Assembly (NCBI GenBank): GCA_016293495.1
Contig: JAEDED010000003.1
Span: 62,001-126,000 of the forward strand
Origin: Treponema sp.
GTDB taxonomy: Bacteria; Spirochaetota; Spirochaetia; Treponematales; Treponemataceae
Length of the DNA: 64,000 nt
Direction: 5' to 3'
Shown here piece after piece: positions 1 through 8,518 of this stretch. Under the pieces are notes generated by a model that saw only the letters and a program-made list of their open reading frames with translations, had not been told where the DNA came from and did not search any database. The position numbers were made by a program, and so were the translations under genes. Positions within the stretch are counted from its first letter, which is position 1. Each line of letters opens with the position of its first letter.

Positions 1-849
1 GAGCTCCTGAAGGCGAAGCGAATACTGAAGGCTTGAAACTACGCCTTCACCCACATTGCCTGCAAGGGCAGTAGAAACCATGTCGTTAATCTGATAAGAG
101 GCCATTCCGATGATGGTAGGAATAATCAAGGCAATTACGCGTTTAGTTCCAGGATTGCGGAAAGTTTTTCCGAGTGATGTAAAGCCCACTTTCCATCCGG
201 TTTTTAAAACAAATGGCAGTTGGAAAAGGGCCTGAATCACACCGCCGGTAATAACACCGATGGACATGGCGCGGGCTGCGTTTCCTGTATATTTTGAAAG
301 AACGATTGTGCCGACAATTACACAAAGGTTGAAAAGAACAGGTGTAAAGCCCGACGGAGAAAAAATGTTCATTGTGTTTAAAATTCCCTGGAAGAGAGCC
401 GCAATAGAAATTACGAGCAGGTAAGGGAACATGATTCTTGTAAGGATAACTGTTTCGTTAAAATCAGTTACGTTGAAAATCATGACAATGAACGGTGTTA
501 ATATGATTCCGAGAACAACAACTATTGTTGTTAAAAAACTGATGAGGGTAAAAGTCGCATTGAGAAATTCCTGGGTTTCGGATCTATTGTCCTTTGTCTT
601 TCCGTCTTCAAGATAAGAACGGAAGGTAGGAATAAATGCAACCGAAATGCTGTTTTCGGCAAAAAGACGGCGTAAAAGGTTAGGAATAAGAAAGGCAACT
701 CCGAAGGCGTCTGCAAGTGCGCCTGTTCCTAAAAAGAAGCCTTTTGTTGCTTCGCGGATAAGACCCATGACACGCGAAAGAAGTGTCAGAATTGACAGTT
801 TAATGCCAGATTTTACGATATTTTTTTCTTTTTTTTTTACTGAACTCAT
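1..849 (-). CDS. murJ: Lipid II flippase MurJ (MviN family), C-terminal part cut by window edge
   Basis: The visible 283 residues are the N-terminal half of a MurJ/MviN polytopic membrane protein, which flips lipid II across the inner membrane for peptidoglycan synthesis. The characteristic opening is present: a serine/threonine-rich first helix ending LLSRVMGLIRE, then FFLGTGALADAF and NLLRRLFAENSISVAFIP. Several hydrophobic helices follow. The frame stays open to base 1, so the stop lies outside the window. It is divergent from the cyclase operon with 65 bases between the two starts. No Shine-Dalgarno is visible, and a TATATT lies 5 bases upstream of the ATG. Family assignment is firm. Confidence 0.93.
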   Translation of the reverse strand, partial: MSSVKKKEKNIVKSGIKLSILTLLSRVMGLIREATKGFFLGTGALADAFGVAFLIPNLLRRLFAENSISVAFIPTFRSYLEDGKTKDNRSETQEFLNATFTLISFLTTIVVVLGIILTPFIVMIFNVTDFNETVILTRIMFPYLLVISIAALFQGILNTMNIFSPSGFTPVLFNLCVIVGTIVLSKYTGNAARAMSIGVITGGVIQALFQLPFVLKTGWKVGFTSLGKTFRNPGTKRVIALIIPTIIGMASYQINDMVSTALAGNVGEGVVSSLQYSLRLQEL

Positions 850-914
850 GATAGAATATAATTTATAATTGTTTTCTATTTTGCGCAATGGTAAACTACG
901 GAGGAAGACTATAA

Positions 915-2606
915 ATGGCCCGAAAAAAACTATTTCAATATGTCGGAAAAACTCCAATTATTCCGATTTCAGCAAAAATACTTACAATTTTCATTATCCT
1001 GCTTCTGCTTTCAAACTTTATGACAAACCTTTTGTCAATCAATCTTTCGCAGAAACAGAAAAACGTTTTAACAAACCAGCTGCTTGTTAACGAGCTTAAG
1101 GAAATGTACATCACCGCAGGAAACCAGTATCAGATTTATTCCTATTCAAAGAATAAAGATGAATGTATTGAGGCACTCAAGAAATCAGCAGCTAGTACAT
1201 TTACAATGGACAACAGTTGTGCGCTTGCATTTGACCGTACAGGAAAAATTCTTTTCTTTACAAGCAATAACGGTCGCACGCTTGATTCCTTTAATGACAA
1301 GGAAGTTCTTGATAAGTTAAATAAAGATTTTGACGAAGGAATTAATCAAGGTTCCGTAAGTTTTGATTTTGGTGCCGGGGAATATTTCGGTATTTACAAA
1401 TATCACAATGACTGGAACTGTTTCATTGTTCGTGCAGAATTACGTTCAGATACAAAACGTGAAATGTATACAGTTATCCTGATTTCTGCTGCAATCATTT
1501 TTGGTTTGACAATTGTATTCCTTTTTGTAGGACTTATCGTAATGAATAAAATATTCGGAAACGTTAAGGCAATTACAAAAAAACTTTATGACATGCAGGA
1601 GCGCCAGCAGCTCGAAGTTATTAATATTGATGATGCTCCAAACGATGATATCACTTATCTTGCAGCATCCTTCAACTCACTTTCTGTATCCGTAAACAAT
1701 CTCCTTACAACATTCCGAAAGTTCGTATCGAAAGACGTTGTAAACAAAGCATATTCAAATCACGCAATTTCACTCGAAGGAAACCAGCGTGAACTTACAA
1801 TGTTGTTCTCAGACATCAAGAGTTTTACTTATAGAACAGAAACATTAGGAAACGAAATCATTGACGTATTGAACGTTCACTATAACAAAGTAATTCATGC
1901 AGTTCACGAAGCAACTGGTGTTGTAGGTTCCATCATCGGTGATGCAATTCTTGCCGTATTTGGAACTGAACTTTCGAATGCAGAAAAATCAGTTAAGTCA
2001 ATTGATGCTGCGTGGGCAATTACAAATGCAACTGCAGAGCTTCGAGAGAAGATGGCAGAACGCCGTGCAGTGATCGAAAAGAAACGTAAACTTACAGCAT
2101 CTGAATTAAGAGTATACGAAGCAGTTCTTCTCGATGTCGGTGTCGGTATCGACGGCGGTACAGTATTCTACGGAAACATCGGTTCTGATGAACACATGGC
2201 AAATACTGTAATCGGTGATAACGTAAACTCAGCAAGCCGTCTTGAAGGTTTGACACGCGTTTATCATTTGCCTGTCATTGTTTCTGACTACATTAAAAAA
2301 GAATCAGAAACTGTTACAGACCGGTACAAGTTCTTCGAAATTGATACAGTTCAGGTAAAGGGTAAAACAGAAGGAAAGAAGATTTTCTTCCCTATGGATA
2401 CAGAAGTTGAAGGTTCAGAGGAACTTGAAGAAAAGTTCAAGGTTTTTGCAGATGCGCTTAAGGCATATTACAAAGGCGACTGGAGCAAAGCCCGCAAGTT
2501 GTTTAAACAGGCAGACATGGAAGTTTGCGAAGTGTTCCTTGAAAGAATGGGACGTAAGAGTGCGCCTGCTAAATGGAGTGGAATATGGACAATGACAACA
2601 AAATAG
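915..2606 (+). CDS. Membrane-bound class III adenylate/guanylate cyclase
   Basis: A 563-residue nucleotide cyclase, probably making cAMP from ATP. A membrane helix (about 20-41) is followed by an extracytoplasmic sensor region (about 45-182), a second helix (about 186-210), a HAMP-like linker and a class III catalytic domain (about 290-500). Metal-binding aspartates are D300 (LFSDIKSF) and D343 (GDAILAVFG). Transition-state residues N438 and R442 are in GDNVNSASRLEG, and T431 occupies the second adenine-specifying position, as in class IIIb. The usual substrate lysine position (VDKxIGD) is S339 (VGSIIGD), so base specificity is uncertain. GGAGG lies 10 bases before the ATG. It leads an operon with a coiled-coil protein and a chemoreceptor. 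Confidence 0.88.
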   Translation: MARKKLFQYVGKTPIIPISAKILTIFIILLLLSNFMTNLLSINLSQKQKNVLTNQLLVNELKEMYITAGNQYQIYSYSKNKDECIEALKKSAASTFTMDNSCALAFDRTGKILFFTSNNGRTLDSFNDKEVLDKLNKDFDEGINQGSVSFDFGAGEYFGIYKYHNDWNCFIVRAELRSDTKREMYTVILISAAIIFGLTIVFLFVGLIVMNKIFGNVKAITKKLYDMQERQQLEVINIDDAPNDDITYLAASFNSLSVSVNNLLTTFRKFVSKDVVNKAYSNHAISLEGNQRELTMLFSDIKSFTYRTETLGNEIIDVLNVHYNKVIHAVHEATGVVGSIIGDAILAVFGTELSNAEKSVKSIDAAWAITNATAELREKMAERRAVIEKKRKLTASELRVYEAVLLDVGVGIDGGTVFYGNIGSDEHMANTVIGDNVNSASRLEGLTRVYHLPVIVSDYIKKESETVTDRYKFFEIDTVQVKGKTEGKKIFFPMDTEVEGSEELEEKFKVFADALKAYYKGDWSKARKLFKQADMEVCEVFLERMGRKSAPAKWSGIWTMTTK

Positions 2607-4042
2607 ATTACGAATATCTTTCAGAATCAAAGGAAGTTAGTCTCTTCCTTGCAGAAGAATTAATTCCTCTTAAAAAAAGAAAAGTTGTAACAACATATAA
2701 TCTTGAAAAAGAATATGCGAAGACAAGAAAGAACCACAGCATTTCAATCTGGATTATTATGTCACTCACTATTGCAGTTGTATGTCTTGCAACCTGGGCA
2801 ATTGTTTCAGGCATGACGGAAAAAAACGAAAACGTAAGAGTTTCGCTTAATACCTTTGAAGATTTGAATATGCGCAATCTTTTTGATGCACTTTCAAAGA
2901 CTCAGGACTTGTACGAAAAAGCCTCAAAGACTAAGGCAGAACTTCAGGCTTCGTTCGATAACCGTATGGCTCATGCAAAAAGAATCAGAGACGTTGATTT
3001 TGAAAACCTTAAAAAAATGAAGCTTTCAAAAAAACAGCGTCAGGAAAAAGAAGCTGCAATCCGCAGTGCATTCAACAAAACAATCAAACAGATTCATACA
3101 GATCTTGATGACCAGCTTAAAGCAGCCGAAATCGAATTAAAGCAATATGAAGAACAGCTTAAGAGTTTCGACAGTGAAAATGTTGAAAAGGCCCAAACCT
3201 GGGAAAAAGAAATGGACTCTCAGAGACAGGTTCACGAAATTGAAAAAAACAAGCTGACAGAAGATTACGAAAACATGCTTTCAGAAATGAAAAAGCAGAT
3301 GTCAGACAATCAGGAACGCAGCTACCAGGAAAGAAAAACTGCAGTTAATGATCTTACAAATCATTACGAAGCAATAATCGCAAAGCTCGATCCTGTAATC
3401 AAAGATTCAAGCGTAACTGATGTTATTGAAAACAATGCAGGTCTTGCTGCCGGCACAAATCTCAGCCTTGAGGCTGTTACTCAAAACGTAACTTTCACTG
3501 ATGAAGTTTATGACAATGAACTTAGTGAACTTAAAAGAAAATACGATCAGTATGCAGTTCTTAACAGCATCTTGCAGAAGATTCCTTTTGCAAACGGAAT
3601 GGCAAAAGTTGTAGATACTGAAAATCAGCTTATATACAACATGACTTATTCAATTGCAAAAACTGGTGCTGAACGCATCAGTAAGCTTAAGGCTGATAAC
3701 AGCCACCTTTCGATTTCACTTGATAAGTCAAGAACAGAAGCCTCAAGATACAAGGACTCAATGAGCACTACATATACACTCCTTGATTCTTATGCGAAAT
3801 CAATTAAGGCAGACGGATTTGTTCTCAGTGTTGATTCGGGATCTAATACTGTTCTGTTTATTTCTTCAACTGTCCGCAATTCAATTAAGAATGACGGAAG
3901 TACAACAGCGGTGATTCTTGATTCTGATAATAAGCAGATTGCATCAGGTGCAGTCTGGTTTAAAGATTCAGTTTATTATCTGTCATTTGATCAGGAAGCT
4001 GTATTAATTCCTAATGGTGCAATAGTAAAAATTAATAAATAG
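2585..4042 (+). CDS. Membrane-anchored coiled-coil protein of unknown function
   Basis: Not recognised as a named family. It is about 485 residues: a charged cytoplasmic N-terminus, one membrane helix (about 53-76), then a long highly charged stretch (about 90-270) rich in Glu, Lys and Gln with heptad-like spacing and no prolines, which should form a long coiled coil, and a compact C-terminal region rich in short beta-like segments. An in-frame ATG at 2573 exists, but GGAG sits just before the ATG at 2585, so I use the latter. The gene overlaps the 3' end of the cyclase by 22 bases and is followed by a chemoreceptor, suggesting a structural or signalling partner of both. Function is inferred only from context. 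Confidence 0.75.
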   Translation: MDNDNKIDYEYLSESKEVSLFLAEELIPLKKRKVVTTYNLEKEYAKTRKNHSISIWIIMSLTIAVVCLATWAIVSGMTEKNENVRVSLNTFEDLNMRNLFDALSKTQDLYEKASKTKAELQASFDNRMAHAKRIRDVDFENLKKMKLSKKQRQEKEAAIRSAFNKTIKQIHTDLDDQLKAAEIELKQYEEQLKSFDSENVEKAQTWEKEMDSQRQVHEIEKNKLTEDYENMLSEMKKQMSDNQERSYQERKTAVNDLTNHYEAIIAKLDPVIKDSSVTDVIENNAGLAAGTNLSLEAVTQNVTFTDEVYDNELSELKRKYDQYAVLNSILQKIPFANGMAKVVDTENQLIYNMTYSIAKTGAERISKLKADNSHLSISLDKSRTEASRYKDSMSTTYTLLDSYAKSIKADGFVLSVDSGSNTVLFISSTVRNSIKNDGSTTAVILDSDNKQIASGAVWFKDSVYYLSFDQEAVLIPNGAIVKINK

Positions 4043-4061
4043 CTTCTGCTGAGGAGAAAGT

Positions 4062-5951
4062 ATGTCAATTTTAGCAACCTATTCACTTTTGTTTTTGGGA
4101 AGTTCGTTTGTCGGAGTCGGACTTCTCAGCTGGTTTCAGAAATTTTATCTTCAGGGACAGCCTGACCAGTATTTAAAAAGTGTGCCTATCACTGCGGGCG
4201 TAACCTTCGGACTTTGTTTTGTAATCATCATGATTATGATCAGACTTCTGCGTCCGATTGATATAATTATTAAAAGGGTAGAAGCTGGCGAAGAACCGAC
4301 AGATCAGGACCGCGAAATCGTTCTTCAATCAACAAAGAAAATGAACAAGGTTACTATCATCTCGACAGTCATCGGATTCGTTTTCGGAAACCTTACAACA
4401 GTAATGATTTCGGTAATGCTCGGACGCATTCCTTTTCAGCCTGAAAAAATTTTGTTTGCAATAATTCACTCCATCGGTTTCGGTGGAATTGCAACACTTT
4501 ATACAATCAACCTTATGGATCTTTTTATGAACTCGAAGCGCAAGCTTATGAAGATCCATTCTCTTGATCAGAATCAGCTTTCGGGAACAATGAGTTCAAA
4601 CCTGACTTATATGTTTGTCGTTTCTGTTCTTGCAACAACATCAACAGTTGGTATGGTTCCTTTCCATCTTATCAACAACAAGAATACAGAAATGTTCGGC
4701 TCTGGAATAAACTTTTATCTGACAAACATGATTTTAGTTGCAGTCATTACTTTTATTCTTACAATAATTCCTTTCTTCCTTATCGTTAAAGGTCTTTCAA
4801 AACGCCTCAAGGAAAATTCTGAAGCAGTTAAAGATATTGCAAAGAGTGGAAATCTCATTAATCGTCTTGATATTGTAGTAAATGATGACTTTGGAATTCT
4901 TACAGGTTCTGTTAACGAACTGATGGATAAGCTTTCTGGAATGGTTTCTGGAATCAGAACTCAGACTCAGAATGTTTCTGTTTCAGCAAATGATATTTCT
5001 GATGCTACCAATTCCAGTGTTTCTGCTCTTACACAGATGCAGAGTTCTCTTGATAAAATCAGTTCTGAAGGAAATGAACAGCATCAGATTATTAATAATA
5101 TCAGTAAAGATATCGATGGACTTAAAGATGGTGCAGAAGAACTTACTGAATACATGATTTCTCAGAGCTCGGCAATGCAGCAAAACTCTGCAAGCATTAC
5201 AGAAATGGCTGCCAACATTAAGAATGTTGCAGAAATGACTCGTAAAGCAGATTATCTTACAACAAGTCTTGCACAGATCAGCGAAAAAGGTAACGACCTT
5301 GTTACAAGTTCCATCACTGCGATTTCTGACATTCAGCAGGCTTCTATTGAAGTACAGAAAATTATTAAAGTAATTCAGGCAATTGCTTCTCAGACAAACC
5401 TTCTTTCAATGAATGCTGCAATCGAAGCCGCTCATGCCGGAGAATTCGGTGCGGGATTTGCAGTTGTTGCAAACGAAGTTCGTTCCCTTGCTGCTAACTC
5501 ATCGAAGAGTGCAAAAGATATTCAGTCACACATTAAAGATATGGTTGCAAAAATCTCTGTCGGCGTATCAACAAGCCAGCAGGCAGGACAGGCCTTCAAG
5601 GATATTGCAGACAGCGTTGCAGAAAACCAGAAAATCATGCAGCAGCTTTCAAGTGCAATGGAAGAACAGCGTGTCGGTGCAGAAGAAAATATGCGCGTAA
5701 CTAACAGCGTATCTGATGCACTTGAAAAAGCAAACTCGCTTGCACAGAAACAGAGTGAATTTGCAGAACGCGTAAAGACAACTATGGATAATGTAGTTTC
5801 ACTTACTGATGATATTTCAAGATACATTGACGAAGGCTTGAACGCAACTCAGAATATGCAGGAATCAATCAACAAAGTTGAAAATTCTGTATCAACCAAC
5901 AGATCTGCAGTTGATGCAATGGAATCAGAAGTTTCATCATTCCAGGTATAA
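4062..5951 (+). CDS. Methyl-accepting chemotaxis protein with multi-helix membrane N-terminus
   Basis: A 629-residue chemoreceptor. About six hydrophobic helices in residues 1-245 replace the usual periplasmic ligand-binding domain, so it probably senses a membrane or intramembrane signal. A HAMP region (about 240-300) leads into the signalling domain, whose hairpin tip reads AIASQTNLLSMNAAIEAAHAGE, the site that contacts CheA and CheW. No CheR-binding pentapeptide is visible at the C-terminus. The start is preceded by GAGGAG. It is the last gene of the cyclase/coiled-coil operon, 19 bases after the previous stop. Its 3' end overlaps the convergent lipoprotein gene by 15 bases. Confidence 0.92.
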   Translation: MSILATYSLLFLGSSFVGVGLLSWFQKFYLQGQPDQYLKSVPITAGVTFGLCFVIIMIMIRLLRPIDIIIKRVEAGEEPTDQDREIVLQSTKKMNKVTIISTVIGFVFGNLTTVMISVMLGRIPFQPEKILFAIIHSIGFGGIATLYTINLMDLFMNSKRKLMKIHSLDQNQLSGTMSSNLTYMFVVSVLATTSTVGMVPFHLINNKNTEMFGSGINFYLTNMILVAVITFILTIIPFFLIVKGLSKRLKENSEAVKDIAKSGNLINRLDIVVNDDFGILTGSVNELMDKLSGMVSGIRTQTQNVSVSANDISDATNSSVSALTQMQSSLDKISSEGNEQHQIINNISKDIDGLKDGAEELTEYMISQSSAMQQNSASITEMAANIKNVAEMTRKADYLTTSLAQISEKGNDLVTSSITAISDIQQASIEVQKIIKVIQAIASQTNLLSMNAAIEAAHAGEFGAGFAVVANEVRSLAANSSKSAKDIQSHIKDMVAKISVGVSTSQQAGQAFKDIADSVAENQKIMQQLSSAMEEQRVGAEENMRVTNSVSDALEKANSLAQKQSEFAERVKTTMDNVVSLTDDISRYIDEGLNATQNMQESINKVENSVSTNRSAVDAMESEVSSFQV

Positions 5952-6746
5952 TTTTTTATTCTGGACATAGATTAATTTATTGTTTAACAGAAAGGCTGTT
6001 TTATGGTCAGACGGAGAAGTCTGAACTGTAACGCAGCCTTTTTCTTTTAAAAGTTTATTCAGCGGAATGTAGGAATTAAGAAGAACTCCGTCATTGAGAT
6101 TTAAGCCTTTGATTTTTTCGGGAACAATGCAGCTTGTGTTTTCGTAGGGAATTGTAAATCTTGCAGGCGGAGTGATGATTCGCTCAGTTAGTTTTTCAAA
6201 GTCGGTATTGAAACCTGTAGTGCAGGTTTTAATTTTTTTCGAATCGTAGGACGAAAAAGAATCGTTCTGTTTTTGAAGAAATGCGTCGTTGAGTTTTTTC
6301 CAGTTAAAGTAATTGAGAGCAGTTTTCTTCTCATAGGAATCTTTAAGGCCAATAACTGCTGCAGCACTTTTTGCAAACGGATAAAGTTCCCAGCTGGAAT
6401 CAGCTTTGTTGTCAGAAAAGTTTACAGGGTAGACAGCTGCAGCAGGGCAGAAGAAATTGAAGGCTTCGGATTTAATTACAGGCTGAACATAAATTGAAGT
6501 AAGACAATTTTTGGTTATCGATACAGCTGCTGATTTTTCAGAAGCCTCTCTGCAGAAGTATGAACTTCCATTTGAATCTGTAACCGTGATTCTCCAGTAA
6601 TCCAGCTCCGGGTAATTTGAAGCAGGCGGCCAGTCAGGAAAATTCACCGTAACAGAAATCTTTTTATCCAACGCCAGAGGATTCTCGCAGGCACTAAAAC
6701 CGATAACCGAAATCATGACAAAAAAAGGTATGAACAATACTTTCAT
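5937..6746 (-). CDS. Putative lipoprotein, unknown function
   Basis: A 269-residue protein with a lipoprotein signal peptide: charged MK, a hydrophobic core, and the lipobox GFSAC with the acylated cysteine at position 20, so it should be membrane-tethered outside the cytoplasm. The rest has no motif I recognise. It contains several cysteines (FCREA, NCLTS, FFCPA) and aromatic-rich beta-like stretches. It is convergent with the chemoreceptor and overlaps its last 15 bases, so the two 3' ends cannot be terminated independently. AAGGT about 10 bases upstream is a possible ribosome site. Confidence 0.65.
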   Translation of the reverse strand: MKVLFIPFFVMISVIGFSACENPLALDKKISVTVNFPDWPPASNYPELDYWRITVTDSNGSSYFCREASEKSAAVSITKNCLTSIYVQPVIKSEAFNFFCPAAAVYPVNFSDNKADSSWELYPFAKSAAAVIGLKDSYEKKTALNYFNWKKLNDAFLQKQNDSFSSYDSKKIKTCTTGFNTDFEKLTERIITPPARFTIPYENTSCIVPEKIKGLNLNDGVLLNSYIPLNKLLKEKGCVTVQTSPSDHKTAFLLNNKLIYVQNKKLYLE

Positions 6747-6837
6747 ATTTATTCATACCTTTTGAATTGAAATAATGTCTGCAAAAATTAAAAAGAAATT
6801 AAAAAAAACAAAAATTATTAAAAAATAATCAAAAAAA

Positions 6838-7290
6838 TTATCTGTTCTTTGCAATTTCAGTCTGACAGAGCTGATCGCAGACTTCGTTGTATTCAACGCC
6901 TGCATGACCTTTAACCCAGTTCCAGCTTACGTTCATTGAACTGTTAAGGGCATCAAGTTTCTGCCACAAGTCCTGATTAAGAACAGGCTTTTTTGCTGCA
7001 GTACGCCAGCCGTTTTTCTTCCAGTTTGTAATCCACGAAGTAATGCCGTTTTTGACATACTGACTGTCAGCGTAAACGCTTACGGGCCTGCCTTTAAGTT
7101 CCGGAGTAACAGAAACTGTATTCAAGGCCTGAATAGCTGCCATAAGTTCCATGCGGTTATTTGTTGTATTATGTTCACCGCCTGAAAGACGGAGATCTTT
7201 TCCATCAGCGAGAATGACAGCTCCCCATCCGCCAGGCCCCGGGTTACCTGAACAGCCGCCGTCTGTATAAATTACGATATCGTTTTCCAT
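6838..7290 (-). CDS. rnhA: Ribonuclease HI
   Basis: A 150-residue type 1 RNase H, which degrades the RNA strand of RNA-DNA hybrids. The opening YTDGGCSGNPGPGGWG is diagnostic. Catalytic residues map to D10, E48 (RMELMAA), D75 (YADSQYVKNGI) and D139, with H129 in the WVKGHAG loop. The basic handle (NWKKNGWRTAAKKPV) is present, so this is the substrate-binding E. coli-like form. Length is normal. No Shine-Dalgarno is seen; a TATACT box lies 7 bases upstream of the ATG, suggesting a leaderless message. Confidence 0.96.
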   Translation of the reverse strand: MENDIVIYTDGGCSGNPGPGGWGAVILADGKDLRLSGGEHNTTNNRMELMAAIQALNTVSVTPELKGRPVSVYADSQYVKNGITSWITNWKKNGWRTAAKKPVLNQDLWQKLDALNSSMNVSWNWVKGHAGVEYNEVCDQLCQTEIAKNR

Positions 7291-7297
7291 AGAAATA

Positions 7298-7303
7298 AGT
7301 ATA
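7298..7303 (-). promoter_or_regulatory. -10 box of rnhA, leaderless arrangement
   Basis: TATACT on the minus strand ends 7 bases before the rnhA ATG with no intervening Shine-Dalgarno. Transcription would start at or next to the start codon. No good -35 is visible. Confidence 0.5.
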
Positions 7304-7337
7304 GTCGATTTTATGCCGGTTTTCTAGTCACGTAAAA

Positions 7338-8150
7338 TTATTCGTTTACGAGTTTTACAAGCCAGTCCATTACTGTTTCATCACCGTCACTAAGCTTGTC
7401 ATCCATTTCTACCCAGAAATGCCAGCGCGAAGGGTACTGTTTGTAATAGGAATTTTTACACCACTTTGCACAGAGCTTTCCGACAACAGAACCTTGCTCG
7501 AAAATTCCCTTGTCGTTTTCAGAAACGGCAGAGTAAAACTGAACCGGCAAAACCGAAATTAGTTCCTTTGCTGTGATGTGATAAAAACCGCTTCCAGAAA
7601 TTACAGCGCGAAAAAGGCGAGGCTCAGTACAGGCAAGTTCTACTACAAATTTTGCGCCTTGAGAAAAACCGTAACCAATGATGTTTGTTTTATCGATACA
7701 TTTATTTTTAATGCAGACATTTTGAATCAAGAGGCTTGTTCCATGAGGATCTGTAAAATATTCAATACGTGAAAGAATTACAAGAACAGCCGCTCCTTCA
7801 GGATAAATATTTTTTTGAAAATCTTGATTTATAAATTTGCGTCCGTATTTTCCGAGACTTGCAGCGGTTTCTGTGCTTCCATGAAAAACAACGACAAGCG
7901 GAAGTTTTGCATTTTCGTTTTTTATATCGTTTCTGTATTTTTCAGGAAGGTAAAGATAATATTCATAACCGGCATGAGTTTTTTCGTAATGCCACTGTCC
8001 GTATTCCGAAGCAATTTCGCTATAGTAATAAGCGCCGTCGAAAGTAAGCTCCAGCGGCTTTCGTGTATAAAGGAAATTTCGAACAAGTACAAAGGCTGCG
8101 GCAATAACTGCAATTATTACAACTGGAATGATTATTATGCGTTTTTTCAT
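7338..8150 (-). CDS. Membrane-anchored alpha/beta hydrolase (esterase/PHB-depolymerase-like)
   Basis: A 270-residue alpha/beta-hydrolase. An N-terminal hydrophobic segment (about 5-27) with no lipobox is a signal anchor, placing the enzyme outside the inner membrane. The oxyanion region LVVVFHGSTETA (about 85-97) and nucleophile elbow GYGFSQGAK with S163 resemble the LpqC/feruloyl esterase/polyhydroxybutyrate depolymerase group. The last histidine is probably in SRWHFW near the C-terminus. Substrate is unknown; a plant-polymer ester would fit a gut organism but this is a guess. No Shine-Dalgarno is visible. Confidence 0.75.
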   Translation of the reverse strand: MKKRIIIIPVVIIAVIAAAFVLVRNFLYTRKPLELTFDGAYYYSEIASEYGQWHYEKTHAGYEYYLYLPEKYRNDIKNENAKLPLVVVFHGSTETAASLGKYGRKFINQDFQKNIYPEGAAVLVILSRIEYFTDPHGTSLLIQNVCIKNKCIDKTNIIGYGFSQGAKFVVELACTEPRLFRAVISGSGFYHITAKELISVLPVQFYSAVSENDKGIFEQGSVVGKLCAKWCKNSYYKQYPSRWHFWVEMDDKLSDGDETVMDWLVKLVNE

Positions 8151-8156
8151 ACTATA

Positions 8157-8162
8157 ATTATA
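8157..8162 (-). promoter_or_regulatory. -10 box of the hydrolase gene, leaderless arrangement
   Basis: A perfect TATAAT on the minus strand stands 6 bases before the hydrolase ATG, leaving no room for a leader or ribosome site. Confidence 0.55.
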
Positions 8163-8344
8163 GGTGGTAAATATTGATTTGTAATTAGAAAAAATTTTTT
8201 TTTTAGGTGAATTTTGACAGGAATAGGGAATTTTTTCAAAGTAATATCATTTCATTAAATAAGGTTATGACTGTGATGTAAAGCTTTCTTCAGGATAAGT
8301 TCTGCTGCTTAATACAATATCCAGCATTAATTTCCTCAGGGGAA

Positions 8345-8397
8345 CTTAAAAATTCCCCTACAGAAACTAAAATTTTCCCGTCAACCTTAAAAATTCC
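8345..8397. repeat. Pair of 12-base direct repeats upstream of groEL
   Basis: CTTAAAAATTCC occurs at 8345-8356 and again at 8386-8397, 41 bases apart centre to centre. The first copy lies inside a small hairpin (GGGGAA 8339-8344 with TTCCCC 8353-8358). The rest of the 368-base gap 8151-8518 holds only the promoter elements listed separately. The repeats sit just upstream of the putative groEL promoter and could be operator sites. Confidence 0.45.
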
Positions 8398-8407
8398 ATA
8401 ATTTTTG

Positions 8408-8436
8408 TTGCCAATTAATCAAAATTTTAATATCTT
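8408..8436 (+). promoter_or_regulatory. Putative groEL promoter
   Basis: TTGCCA (8408-8413), a 17-base spacer and TATCTT (8431-8436). Transcription would begin near 8443 and give a leader of about 75 bases. The match is moderate. Confidence 0.4.
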
Positions 8437-8460
8437 TATAACTAATCAGTAAAAATTACT

Positions 8461-8491
8461 CCGTTTCTTCTATATAAATAGGGCGAAACGG
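8461..8491 (+). promoter_or_regulatory. Inverted repeat in the groEL leader
   Basis: CCGTTTC (8461-8467) and GAAACGG (8485-8491) form a 7-base inverted repeat around an AT-rich loop, ending about 27 bases before the start codon. It is not the CIRCE sequence (TTAGCACTC-N9-GAGTGCTAA), which I could not find. It may be a different operator or an RNA structure. Confidence 0.4.
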
Positions 8492-8518
8492 GGCCAAAAT
8501 ATAAGGAGCTATAAGAAA

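Noticed and set aside
8151..8518. CIRCE heat-shock operator upstream of groEL
   Set aside because: Neither TTAGCACTC nor GAGTGCTAA is present in any recognisable form in the gap.
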